From contig CAZOHC010000004.1 in NCBI GenBank assembly GCA_964579845.1, forward strand, positions 1 through 46,966: a stretch of 46,966 bases of DNA, read 5' to 3'. The notes beneath the pieces are model-generated. The model did not search any database, was not told where the DNA came from, and was given only the letters and a program-made list of their open reading frames with translations. The position numbers were made by a program, and so were the translations under genes. The DNA is from CAZOHC01 sp964579845 (GTDB taxonomy: Bacteria; Patescibacteriota; Microgenomatia; Levybacterales; UBA12049). Positions 7,568 through 15,267 of the stretch are shown piece by piece (within the stretch, counting starts at the first letter, position 1; each line of letters starts with the position of its first letter).

Positions 7568-9319
7568 TTAGACTTCAATTACCATCGGGAGAACAAGAGG
7601 TTGCCTTCGGAGTTTACTGAATATATGCTTAGTACTGACTTCTGCAATCTGCTTTCTGATATACACCCAGTTACTGACCCTTCCTTTTCTGCTTGAAAGA
7701 ACTTTATTAATTTCATTCGCCAAAGACGGAGCGATTTCCTGAATTTCTTTCGGAGATAGACCGCGGCTTAAGATCTCAGGTTTTTCCGATAACTGTCCGT
7801 CCATTGTCTGAACTTCGGCCATAATAATAACCAAACCCTCTTTTGCGAGTTTTTCACGATCACGCATAACAAATTGCTCTACTTCCTCGCCTGATAATTG
7901 ATCGACATAAACGTTCTTAATCGCAAATTTCTTTCCCTGGCGCACACTGTCTTTTGTGAAATGCAGTTCCTGTCCGTTCTCAAGAAGAAACACATCTTTT
8001 TTATTATGGCCTAAGTTAACTGCGAGATCTCGATATGCAACCATATGCTTATAATTACCGCTGATCGGAACCAAATAATCAGGTTTGGTCAATGACATTA
8101 ACAGCATAATATCACCTGCTGAACCGTGCCCTGAGACATGATATTTTCCGCTATGATCTTCGGAAAGCGATTTTGCTCCTGTTTTTGCTATCATATCGAT
8201 CAGTCCCGTAACATTTATCTCATTTCCGGGAATAGGATCTGACGAAAAGATCACGACGTCATCAGGTGTCAGTTTTATCTCCCGATGCTCTCCTGCAGCA
8301 ATTCTACTCATAGCAGAGTTTTCCTGCCCCTGGCTCCCGGCAACGAATAGCACTAATTTACTATCATTTATCTTCTTCAGCCCCTCAATCGGAACCTCAG
8401 TCCCATCCTGCATTTCCAAGTAACCCATTCTTTGCCCGATAAGCTTATTTTTCACCAGTGATCTTCCGATGAATCCTACTTTTCGCCCGCATCGCTCAGC
8501 AGCAGCAATCGCCTGATTCAGCCTGGCGATATTCGAAGAATATGTCGTGATAATACATTTCCCACGGGTATTTCGCATGACTTGCTCAAAAACATCTTCA
8601 ATCGGCAGTTCAGTCTGGGTAAAACCGGATCGCTCAGCGCCCAAACAATCAGAAAGCAAGCAACGGATACCGTCCTCGCCTGCTTTGGCGATTGAAAGAA
8701 AGTCAGCTTTCTTTCCGTCTGCTGGAGTGAGGTCAAATTTATAATCACCGCCATGATAGAAGGCACCGACCGGAGTTTTAATCAGGATATTTGAACTGTC
8801 AGGAATCGAATGCGTAATTCTGATGAAGCTTGCCGAAAAACTACCGAGTTGAATCGGCTTTCGATCAAACTCTACTGTCTGCACCTGGGGAGAGAGCCGA
8901 AATTCTTTTAATTTCTCGTTAATGAAAGAGGCCGTTAACGGAGTAGCATAAATAGGAAAGTTTGGTAACTGCGGAATGATGAACGGTATCGCACCGATAT
9001 GATCCTCATGTCCGTGCGTTAAGACCATTCCGACGATTTTTTTCCCTTCTTTAACCAGTTGTAGCAGTCTGGTAATATCAGGAATCAGTAAATCAACACC
9101 CAGCATCGTTTCGTCCGGGAACCCGATACCGCAATCAACAATGAGGATCTCATTTTTATACATGTACAGATACATGTTCTGCGTCACTGTTTCCAATCCG
9201 CCGAGCGGTAGAAACGTAACACTCTCCTGAGGAGGAAACGATTTATACTGTTGGCGTGATCCTTGAGGCTGTGCCTGATGAGGCCGTTTCTTTCGTTCGT
9301 TCTGGTTTATCTGTGCCAT
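7568..9319 (-). CDS. rnj: Ribonuclease J
   Basis: A 583-aa metallo-beta-lactamase/beta-CASP nuclease. The zinc-binding motif HGHEDHIGA is at residues 102-110, followed by SIPDSSNILIKTPVGAFYHGGDYK, beta-CASP motifs (IITTYSSNIARL, VIFSSDPIPGNE, VSGHGSAGD) and the C-terminal domain. RNase J acts as an endonuclease and a 5'-3' exonuclease in mRNA decay and rRNA maturation, replacing RNase E. The first ~28 residues are a polar Gln, Lys and Arg-rich extension. Together with pnp and rpsO nearby it forms an RNA-turnover neighbourhood. It has its own promoter. Confidence 0.96.
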   Translation of the reverse strand: MAQINQNERKKRPHQAQPQGSRQQYKSFPPQESVTFLPLGGLETVTQNMYLYMYKNEILIVDCGIGFPDETMLGVDLLIPDITRLLQLVKEGKKIVGMVLTHGHEDHIGAIPFIIPQLPNFPIYATPLTASFINEKLKEFRLSPQVQTVEFDRKPIQLGSFSASFIRITHSIPDSSNILIKTPVGAFYHGGDYKFDLTPADGKKADFLSIAKAGEDGIRCLLSDCLGAERSGFTQTELPIEDVFEQVMRNTRGKCIITTYSSNIARLNQAIAAAERCGRKVGFIGRSLVKNKLIGQRMGYLEMQDGTEVPIEGLKKINDSKLVLFVAGSQGQENSAMSRIAAGEHREIKLTPDDVVIFSSDPIPGNEINVTGLIDMIAKTGAKSLSEDHSGKYHVSGHGSAGDIMLLMSLTKPDYLVPISGNYKHMVAYRDLAVNLGHNKKDVFLLENGQELHFTKDSVRQGKKFAIKNVYVDQLSGEEVEQFVMRDREKLAKEGLVIIMAEVQTMDGQLSEKPEILSRGLSPKEIQEIAPSLANEINKVLSSRKGRVSNWVYIRKQIAEVSTKHIFSKLRRQPLVLPMVIEV

Positions 9320-9334
9320 AAATTTATCCCATTA

Positions 9335-9363
9335 AGTATACTGCTGACAGGTGGAGAATACAA
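9335..9363 (-). promoter_or_regulatory. Promoter of rnj
   Basis: Minus strand TTGTAT (9358-9363), 17-nt spacer, TATACT (9335-9340). Fifteen bases separate the -10 box from the ATG at 9319, so the leader would be about eight bases. Confidence 0.65.
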
Positions 9364-9385
9364 GTACAGTTCTCACGGTCTGTAC

Positions 9386-10588
9386 TTACCACTGCGGAAG
9401 ATATTCTTTGATGTTCTGAGGGGTCAGATGGATAGTTTGTGCCTGCCCTTCTACTATCTGCCTTGCTACCTTTCGACATATCCCTTCAATCGTCCGCTGC
9501 AATGAACGTATGCCTGAGTCAAATCCAAGCGGCCTGATAACTCCTGCCCACACAGAATCATCAACCGTCAACTGTGCTTCTGTTAATCCTGTCGAGGTTC
9601 TAACCCGTGCGAAAAGATACTGCTTGGCAATCATCATCTTTTCTTCATCAGTATATGAAGGCATCTGTAAGAGCTCCAGACGGTCAAGAACCGCAGTTGA
9701 GATGCTCGTTGTATTATTCCCCGTTGCGATAAACAGTACATTTGATAAGTCAAACGGATAATCAATATAGTGATCAGTATAGGCTTTATTCTGTCCAGGA
9801 TCCAGAAGCTCAAGCAGAACTCCCATAATATCCCCTCTCGCACTTTCAGTCACGCGATCCAGCTCGTCAAGAAGAATAACAGGATTATTTGATCCGGCAG
9901 CTATCAGTCTTTTTATTACTGCACCCGGTTCAGCATCAGGGAACGCACGTGATTGACCACGAAGAACGCGAGAATCAGCCATTCCCCCAAACGGAATACG
10001 CTCAAACTTCCTATTGAGCGCAGCGGCAATCGATTCTGCGAAGGTCGTTTTACCTGTTCCGGCGAGTCCGACCAGGATAAGTATCGGTGCACGGGAGACG
10101 CTGTCAGTCTTCCCGTTTTTGATATGAAGCATAATGGTTGCCATATACTCGAGTATTCTGGTCTTCATTTCCTCAAGACCGTAGTGATGTAGATCCAGAA
10201 TTTGTTTCGCCTTCACGAGGTCTAGATTATCTTCTGTTTTCATGTTCCAAGGCAGACTTGTCGTCCACTTGATATATGACGCTGTACTCTCATATTCGAG
10301 AATATAATTCGAACTCATAAAACCTGAACTTGCTCTGATTAAAGCCAAACGTGAGACACGCTCAGTAAGATTCGCTTTTAATTCAGCCGGTAGAACTGCT
10401 TGTTCAACTTTTTCCCCGAGCCTGCGTACTTGGTCCAATGAAGCTTTTTCCGCTGCATTATCGCCCTCACCCTGTGTCGGTTGGTGAGATTGTTGTTGAG
10501 GAGGAGTCGTGGCAGTGCCTACTGCTTGCTGTGATGGCGGTGATACGACAGGAATACCGGGAATAGGTTCAGGAGCAGTTTGATCCAT
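9386..10588 (-). CDS. Lon-type AAA+ ATPase without protease domain
   Basis: A 400-aa protein matching only the central ATPase part of Lon. After a Pro/Gln-rich N-terminus (1-50) comes the Lon helical linker (YIKWTTSLPWNMKTEDNLDL, AKQILDLHHYGLEEMKTRILEY at ~105-150), Walker A GLAGTGKT (174-181), Walker B VILLDELD (237-244), sensor-1 ATGNN (289-292) and the alpha-helical lid with sensor-2 (RSLQRTIEGICRKVARQI). The frame then stops at residue 400, exactly where the Ser-Lys protease domain would begin; the Lon substrate-binding N-domain is also missing. ATP-dependent remodelling is expected, proteolysis is not. A strong promoter sits seven bases before its ATG. Confidence 0.88.
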   Translation of the reverse strand: MDQTAPEPIPGIPVVSPPSQQAVGTATTPPQQQSHQPTQGEGDNAAEKASLDQVRRLGEKVEQAVLPAELKANLTERVSRLALIRASSGFMSSNYILEYESTASYIKWTTSLPWNMKTEDNLDLVKAKQILDLHHYGLEEMKTRILEYMATIMLHIKNGKTDSVSRAPILILVGLAGTGKTTFAESIAAALNRKFERIPFGGMADSRVLRGQSRAFPDAEPGAVIKRLIAAGSNNPVILLDELDRVTESARGDIMGVLLELLDPGQNKAYTDHYIDYPFDLSNVLFIATGNNTTSISTAVLDRLELLQMPSYTDEEKMMIAKQYLFARVRTSTGLTEAQLTVDDSVWAGVIRPLGFDSGIRSLQRTIEGICRKVARQIVEGQAQTIHLTPQNIKEYLPQW

Positions 10589-10595
10589 ATGTATA

Positions 10596-10624
10596 AGTAT
10601 AAAAATTCAGGGCGTAGAAGTCAA
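10596..10624 (-). promoter_or_regulatory. Promoter of the Lon-like ATPase gene
   Basis: Minus strand TTGACT (10619-10624), 17-nt spacer, TATACT (10596-10601). The -10 box ends seven bases before the ATG at 10588, which predicts a leaderless mRNA. Confidence 0.72.
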
Positions 10625-10649
10625 AGCAAGGCAATCAATGCTCGACTCA

Positions 10650-12974
10650 TTATCGACTGAATCGCTTTCGAGGAGGACGATTTGCTTGTCGTTCCCGATG
10701 AAATTGTCTGGAGAGAGGATGACCTTCTTTCTGATCTCCGTCACCTCTAGTGTCAGATCCGCGTGAACGGAAAGACTCTCTTCCTCTGGAACCGTACGAA
10801 CGTCGTCCTGAGGATGAACTTCTCGATGAAGACTCTGTCGATTGCTCGTTGTGATCTCTACCACCATCCTGGGATCCCCCTTCCTCGCCGAAGAGCATTG
10901 AGAGGTTAATTCTTCCTTGGTCATCAATTTCTACAACCCGAACTTTTACAATATCGCCTACCGAAACAACCTCTTCAGGATTCTTTACAAAACCCTGCGT
11001 CATTTTTGAAACATGAACCATTCCTTCTTTCCCCGGAAGGATCTCCACAAACGCACCGAACGCCAAAATTCTCTTTACCGGTCCTTCAAAAACTTCACCT
11101 GCATGAACTTCACGAGTTAGTCCTTTAACCCAATCAACTGCTTTTTGAACTGACTCGCTCTCTGTTCCCGAGACCGTTACAGAGCCGTCATCTTCGACAT
11201 CAACAGTTGCCCCGGTGGTAGCGATGATATTCTTAATGACACGCCCGCCCGGACCGATAACTTCACCGATCTTTTCAACCGGAATCATTATAACCTCAAT
11301 CTTCGGTGCATACTCAGAAAGTGATGTTCTGGTGTCTGCGATTGTTGCGTGCATCTTCTCAAGAATTTTTCCTCGAGCATCTTTCGCCAGTATGAATGTC
11401 TCTTTAATCTGGGTGACAGTGAGGCCGAGAACCTTTACATCCAGTTGGATCGCGGTTACTCCTTTTTCCGTACCTGCTACTTTAAAGTCCATATCACCTG
11501 AGAAATCCTCAAGGCCGATGATATCAGTTAAGAGTACGTAATCTTTCTCATCAGACATCATACCGATTGAGATACCGCCGACCGGGCTTTCAATCGGGAC
11601 ACCGGCATCCATGAGTGCAAGCGTCGAAGCACAGGTTGATGCCATAGATGTCGAGCCGTTTGATGAGAGAATTTCAGAAACCAGACGGATAGTGTACGGG
11701 AATTTCTCTTTACTCGGAATAACCGGGAGAAGTGCTCGCTCCGCCAGTGCTCCGTGACCTATTTCACGACGTGAGGTGAAGCCGAATCTACCTGCTTCGC
11801 CGACTGAATATGGAGGCATATTATAGTGATGAATATACCGTTTTGTCTCTTCGCCTTCTGCAGACTCAATAAGGAGCTCCATTCTTGGTGAACCCAACGT
11901 TGCAATCGTGAGCGCCTGTGTTAATCCACGCTGGAAAATAGCTGAACCGTGTGTTCTCGGAAGAATGCCGACCTGTGCGCCGAGCGGTCTAATCTCATCA
12001 ACGGCACGCCCGTCAGGACGTTTCTTTTTGGAAATCACGTCGTGGCGAATTGCCTGGAACAACACGTATTCAAGCGCTTTTCCGATAACTTTTTTATCTA
12101 ATTCATCTGAAGCATCAGAAACTGAGAGCTCGGTGTAGATTTTATCAACGAGTGCAGATGTTTCGCCACCGCCTGATTCTTTATTCGCCATAATCGGTGC
12201 CAACGCAGCGATTTCAGCTTTATAACCCTTCTCAAGTTTTTTGATCATCTCAAGATACGCAGGATCCTGCGTAACTTCAGACTTTTTCTGTCCTATCTTT
12301 TTCGCCAAATCATCAATGAAATCAATGATCTTTCCTGTTTCTTTATGTGCCAGCTCAATTGCTTCAACAAACGTCTCTTCAGGAACTTGGAGAGCTCCTG
12401 ATTCGATCATATTTGTTTTATCTCGAAGCTGTGAAACAACCAAATCCATATCAGATGCTTCAATTTCAGAAGTCGTCGGGTTTACGATAAACTGTGCATT
12501 CTCTTTTCCTCGCCCGATTCTGATTGCACCGATCGGACCTTTCCATGGGATAGGAGAGATCGCGAGTGCAGCTGAGACAGCATTCATTGCCAGAATATCA
12601 GGTTCATTCTCTCCATCGACTGACAGTACAGTCACGATAACCTGGACTTCATTTTTATATTCTTTCGGGAAGAGCGGTCTGATGGAGCGGTCGATCAAGC
12701 GTCCGATGAGGACTGCTTCGTCTGAGGGACGTCCTTCACGTTTTACCCAACGTGAACCTTTGATTTTTCCGCCGGCGTACAGTCGCTCAACGTACTCAAC
12801 TGACAGAGGAAAATAGCCGAGATCATCACGGACCCGTCCTGCGACAACAGTCGCTAGCACCATGGTATCACCCAATCTGGCTAAAATAGAGGAAGTCGCC
12901 TGCTGCGCAAGCGTTCCTGTCTCAAAGGTTAATGTTTTTCCTGATATTTCTAATGAAACTGAGGTCTTTGCCAT
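10650..12974 (-). CDS. pnp: Polynucleotide phosphorylase
   Basis: A 774-aa PNPase with two RNase PH domains (about residues 8-230 and 305-540), including GRPSDEAVLIGRLIDRSIRPLFP in the first and GDMDFKVAGTEKG in the catalytic second domain. A KH domain follows (~555-615, GPGGRVIKNI at 574-583) and an S1 domain (~625-695). The enzyme degrades RNA 3'-5' with phosphate and can add tails. The last ~75 residues form an unusual Ser, Arg and Gly-rich basic tail (SYGSRGRESFRSRG region) beyond the S1 domain. It lies 61 bases downstream of rpsO, the same rpsO-pnp order as in E. coli. Confidence 0.97.
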   Translation of the reverse strand: MAKTSVSLEISGKTLTFETGTLAQQATSSILARLGDTMVLATVVAGRVRDDLGYFPLSVEYVERLYAGGKIKGSRWVKREGRPSDEAVLIGRLIDRSIRPLFPKEYKNEVQVIVTVLSVDGENEPDILAMNAVSAALAISPIPWKGPIGAIRIGRGKENAQFIVNPTTSEIEASDMDLVVSQLRDKTNMIESGALQVPEETFVEAIELAHKETGKIIDFIDDLAKKIGQKKSEVTQDPAYLEMIKKLEKGYKAEIAALAPIMANKESGGGETSALVDKIYTELSVSDASDELDKKVIGKALEYVLFQAIRHDVISKKKRPDGRAVDEIRPLGAQVGILPRTHGSAIFQRGLTQALTIATLGSPRMELLIESAEGEETKRYIHHYNMPPYSVGEAGRFGFTSRREIGHGALAERALLPVIPSKEKFPYTIRLVSEILSSNGSTSMASTCASTLALMDAGVPIESPVGGISIGMMSDEKDYVLLTDIIGLEDFSGDMDFKVAGTEKGVTAIQLDVKVLGLTVTQIKETFILAKDARGKILEKMHATIADTRTSLSEYAPKIEVIMIPVEKIGEVIGPGGRVIKNIIATTGATVDVEDDGSVTVSGTESESVQKAVDWVKGLTREVHAGEVFEGPVKRILAFGAFVEILPGKEGMVHVSKMTQGFVKNPEEVVSVGDIVKVRVVEIDDQGRINLSMLFGEEGGSQDGGRDHNEQSTESSSRSSSSGRRSYGSRGRESFRSRGSDTRGDGDQKEGHPLSRQFHRERQANRPPRKRFSR

Positions 12975-13035
12975 TCTATTTTCTATCTTTTCTTTCCAAC
13001 AAATAAGTAGTAACCGTTAAAGTTGAGAGGGTCGA

Positions 13036-13305
13036 TTATGCTTTCAATCCAATCTTCTTCGAAATCTCACTGGAGCGGTTTTTATCCACTTTCTCCAAAA
13101 AATTAATAATACGACGTCTTTTCGCAATCATGGATAATAATCCGCGACGACTATGGACATCATGTGCGTGAGCTTTAAGGTGGTCAGCAAGTCGGGTTAT
13201 TTTGTGACTGAGCAGTGCAATCTGCACTTCAGGACTGCCCGTATGCCCTTCTGCTGTCTGGAACTGTTTAATTATATCCTGTTTTTGATCTGTACTAAGC
13301 GGCAT
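13036..13305 (-). CDS. rpsO: 30S ribosomal protein S15
   Basis: An 89-aa protein of the normal S15 length with the family pattern TGSPEVQIALLSHKITRLADHL, HDVHSRRGLLSMIAKRRRIINFL. S15 binds the central domain of 16S rRNA early in 30S assembly. It stands just upstream of pnp on the same strand. An extended -10 promoter lies nine bases before the ATG. Confidence 0.97.
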   Translation of the reverse strand: MPLSTDQKQDIIKQFQTAEGHTGSPEVQIALLSHKITRLADHLKAHAHDVHSRRGLLSMIAKRRRIINFLEKVDKNRSSEISKKIGLKA

Positions 13306-13314
13306 ATAAATCGT

Positions 13315-13323
13315 ATTATACCA
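13315..13323 (-). promoter_or_regulatory. Extended -10 promoter of rpsO-pnp
   Basis: Minus strand reads TGG followed by a perfect TATAAT (13315-13320). No good -35 is seen at 17 nt, which is usual for extended -10 promoters. Nine bases separate the box from the ATG, leaving a leader of only two or three bases. Confidence 0.65.
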
Positions 13324-13350
13324 AAACCATAAAAAAAAGGAAAGAGGTTA

Positions 13351-13683
13351 TTACATTTCTGCTGAGTGTGACGTTTCTCCTTGAGCTGAGGAAGAACCTA
13401 TTGCTCCTGAGTGTGAAGCATCCTCAGAACGTGCAGGCAGGTGCTCAGATAGCGTCGGTATAACCTTTTGCTCTGCTTCTAAGGGAAGAAGCGGCGTCGG
13501 CGTGAGCAATGTCTCTAAGCCTGAGGGAACTGAATTACTCTCTGCATCAATCACATATGCACCGACACCGACCACACTAAATACTAAAAAAAGAATACAA
13601 GCAAGCCAGACATAGGTCATCGTTCCCGGCTTGTGAATACCAGGAGGTGTCGGTCGAGTCTCCGATAGTCTGTCATACGTCAT
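13351..13683 (-). CDS. Small single-pass membrane protein, unknown function
   Basis: A 110-aa protein with a polar N-terminus of ~23 residues, one membrane helix (about 24-45: TYVWLACILFLVFSVVGVGAYV) and a Ser, Thr, Pro, Glu-rich C-terminal part ending in SHSAEM. The frame extends upstream to a TTG at 13860, but that stretch crosses a strongly base-paired region and reads like noncoding sequence, so I use the ATG at 13683. No Shine-Dalgarno site is evident. No family is recognised. It lies between a candidate structured RNA and rpsO. Confidence 0.55.
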   Translation of the reverse strand: MTYDRLSETRPTPPGIHKPGTMTYVWLACILFLVFSVVGVGAYVIDAESNSVPSGLETLLTPTPLLPLEAEQKVIPTLSEHLPARSEDASHSGAIGSSSAQGETSHSAEM

Positions 13684-13730
13684 ATACTCAGTATATGTCG
13701 ATCGAAAATCTATCGCAATCCTGAAGTATA

Positions 13731-13835
13731 AAGGAAAAGCACCCGGCCAGGTTAGTAAAAAGCCATGGATAGGTTTGCCTTCTACTCGCTTGTGAGTAGA
13801 GGCATTCCCATTGTAAGCTTTTCCCTGGCGGGTGC
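13731..13835 (-). ncRNA. Candidate structured RNA, about 100 nt, rod-shaped
   Basis: On the minus strand a nested set of helices spans the space between two small genes. The outer stem pairs GCACCCGCCAGG (13824-13835) with CCTGGCCGGGTGC (13739-13751) through 12 bp and one bulge. Inside it GAAAAGC can pair with GCTTTTT, then ATGG with CCAT, and finally TGCCTCTACTC pairs with GAGTAGAAGGCA around a six-base loop. The outer stem is followed by TTTTCCTTT on the minus strand, as in an intrinsic terminator, which favours this strand. I could not match it to SRP RNA, 6S RNA, tmRNA, RNase P RNA or a known riboswitch. It may be a separate small RNA or the leader of the 13351-13683 gene. Confidence 0.5.
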
Positions 13836-13856
13836 TCGAACAGGCCGTACGACCGA

Positions 13857-14099
13857 TCAACCTCTGTGTTTATCTATTGGTTGAAAGTACAGGGCAAACG
13901 ACAAGACAACGATGAACAGTGTCAGAAAAATTGCACTTGACAGCGGTGGGAGCTCTGTCTTCAGAACTTCATCGCCTCCAGTGACAGTCGCTGCTGCCAA
14001 GAAGATTGCAGCAACCCACATACCATATGAGTCAACAAACGGTGCAATTCTCTCCGTCGCTTCCGCGATCCGGTTCAGAAATGAGACAACGTGCTTCAT
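13857..14099 (-). CDS. Small two-helix membrane protein, unknown function
   Basis: An 80-aa protein with two hydrophobic segments (about residues 27-41 and 53-72) separated by a polar loop (TGGDEVLKTELPP). The ATG at 14099 has a strong GGAGG five bases upstream, and a clear promoter lies about 80 bases further up, so this is very probably expressed despite lacking a recognised family. Its stop codon is close to the 5' end of the candidate structured RNA, which may be transcribed from the same promoter. Confidence 0.65.
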   Translation of the reverse strand: MKHVVSFLNRIAEATERIAPFVDSYGMWVAAIFLAAATVTGGDEVLKTELPPLSSAIFLTLFIVVLSFALYFQPIDKHRG

Positions 14100-14145
14100 G
14101 TTCCCTCCGTTTTCATCACAAATGCGTATTGCCTGCCGCTATATC

Positions 14146-14161
14146 AGGTCATGACTGACCT
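14146..14161 (-). promoter_or_regulatory. Inverted repeat in the leader of the 80-aa membrane protein gene
   Basis: AGGTCA and TGACCT flank a four-base loop within the untranslated leader, shortly after the predicted transcription start. It could form a small RNA hairpin or serve as a protein operator. This is the longest untranslated leader among the well-supported promoters here (about 70 bases), so it is a sensible place for regulation, but nothing in the sequence says which. Confidence 0.35.
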
Positions 14162-14177
14162 TCAAGAGCGGAGAGAG

Positions 14178-14206
14178 AGTATACCAAAGGAGAAAAAAAC
14201 CTGCAA
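14178..14206 (-). promoter_or_regulatory. Promoter upstream of the 80-aa membrane protein gene
   Basis: Minus strand TTGCAG (14201-14206), 17-nt spacer, extended TGG-TATACT (14178-14183). The start would be near 14171, giving a ~70-base leader with a hairpin and a GGAGG ribosome binding site before the ATG at 14099. Confidence 0.72.
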
Positions 14207-14217
14207 TGCTATGGGGT

Positions 14218-15238
14218 TTATGAGGGATCGCTTGAGCCTTTATACACTTTCGGTGTTAACCAATCAGACGGTGCGTCCTGAGGAGATGGATTCGTATTTT
14301 GCTGCTGTTGCTGCATCGGCTGATTCTGAGGCTGANNNNNNNNNNNNNNNNNNNNNNNNNNNNNNNNNNNNNNNNNNNNNNNNNNNNNNNNNNNNNNNNN
14401 NNNNNNNNNNNNNNNNNNNNNNNNNNNNNNNNNNNTGTTGCTGCATCGGCTGATTCTGAGGCTGACTCTGCTGCATAAATGCAGGGGTTTGCACCTGAGC
14501 AGGCATGAGAGGCATACGAACTGCTCCGCGTCTCATCAGCTCTGCTGCAATTTCGAAGGCGAAATAACTCGTATTCGGACTTTGGAAATTATTGGTAGCA
14601 AACGAGATACCCAGTAATAAATTCTGTGCGGCGTCAATATCAAGCGGCATCCCGTTTGAAAGTATGAGATTTGCCATCTGTTCACTGACTGAGGAAAACT
14701 GTGTTGCTACGATCACAACATCACCAAAATTTTCATTTTTTGCTTTATTATCGATATTAACGATCGTCACATCTTTCATTGCCTCAGAGTTTACTACGTC
14801 TCCGAGTGATGCGAATTGTGCTGTTCCGACGACGATAAGGACAGTCGGCATGCCGCCGCCTCGTGTGAAGCGGACATCATCTTCAGCAAATGTCAGGCCA
14901 TTTTCTCCTGCTTTAACGACAATATTCAGATGTCCGTTTTCAATTGTGTACGAAACTTTTTCAATTTCACCTTCCTGGTATGGGAATGAAACGACAAGGT
15001 CTCCGCCTGCACTGCCGATTGTCGACTTTACTTCATCAATTCCGACCAGGGAAGAAAGTTCTACTATGGGTTGAGATGCCGATGCGATAGAAACTGCTTT
15101 ATTTGAGGCTTTCAGCGAAAGGTATAACGACAAAGCTGCCGCCATCTCGTCAATGTTCGGGTTCTTTCCGACCATAATTCCGAGTCTGTCGTTCTGATTG
15201 AGAATTTCTTTAAACTGCTGTAGCGCTGCTGTATCCAT
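14218..15238 (-). CDS. DHH-fold phosphoesterase-like protein, probably inactive; interrupted by a scaffold gap
   Basis: A DHH-type phosphoesterase fold (GIMVGKNPNIDEMAAALSLYLSL at the N-terminus; VTIVNIDNKAKNENFGD later) in which the catalytic DHH motif reads DNK and the N-terminal DxD-type motif reads NIDEM. Metal-dependent hydrolysis is therefore unlikely. The C-terminus is a Gln/Pro-rich tail (QPQNQPMQQ). 100 Ns lie in that tail and both flanks carry the same 30 bases. If they are overlapped, the frame runs on to NTNPSPQDAPSDWLTPKV and stops at 14218, giving 296 aa. Reading straight through the Ns gives a false C-terminus. It is 29 bases downstream of infB's stop on the opposite side of the gene order, so it starts just after infB ends only in map terms; no promoter was pinned. 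Confidence 0.75.
14306..14465. other. Scaffold gap (100 N) flanked by an identical 30-base repeat
   Basis: N run at 14336-14435. The 30 bases before it (14306-14335) are identical to the 30 bases after it (14436-14465). The simplest reading is two contig ends that overlap by 30 bases and were joined with a fixed-size N spacer. A genuine tandem repeat of the Gln-rich coding segment is the alternative. Confidence 0.9.
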
Positions 15239-15267
15239 AAGTAGAGCCTGAATAATATTCCTATAGG

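Noticed and set aside
13815..13860. tRNA-like piece with GTTCGAG followed by CACCCGCCA on the minus strand.
   Set aside because: No T-stem pairing and no matching 5' acceptor, D-arm or anticodon arm at the right distances.
13684..13860. Longer N-terminal reading frame of the 13351-13683 gene from a TTG at 13860.
   Set aside because: It crosses the structured region and has no protein-like features; the internal ATG is better.
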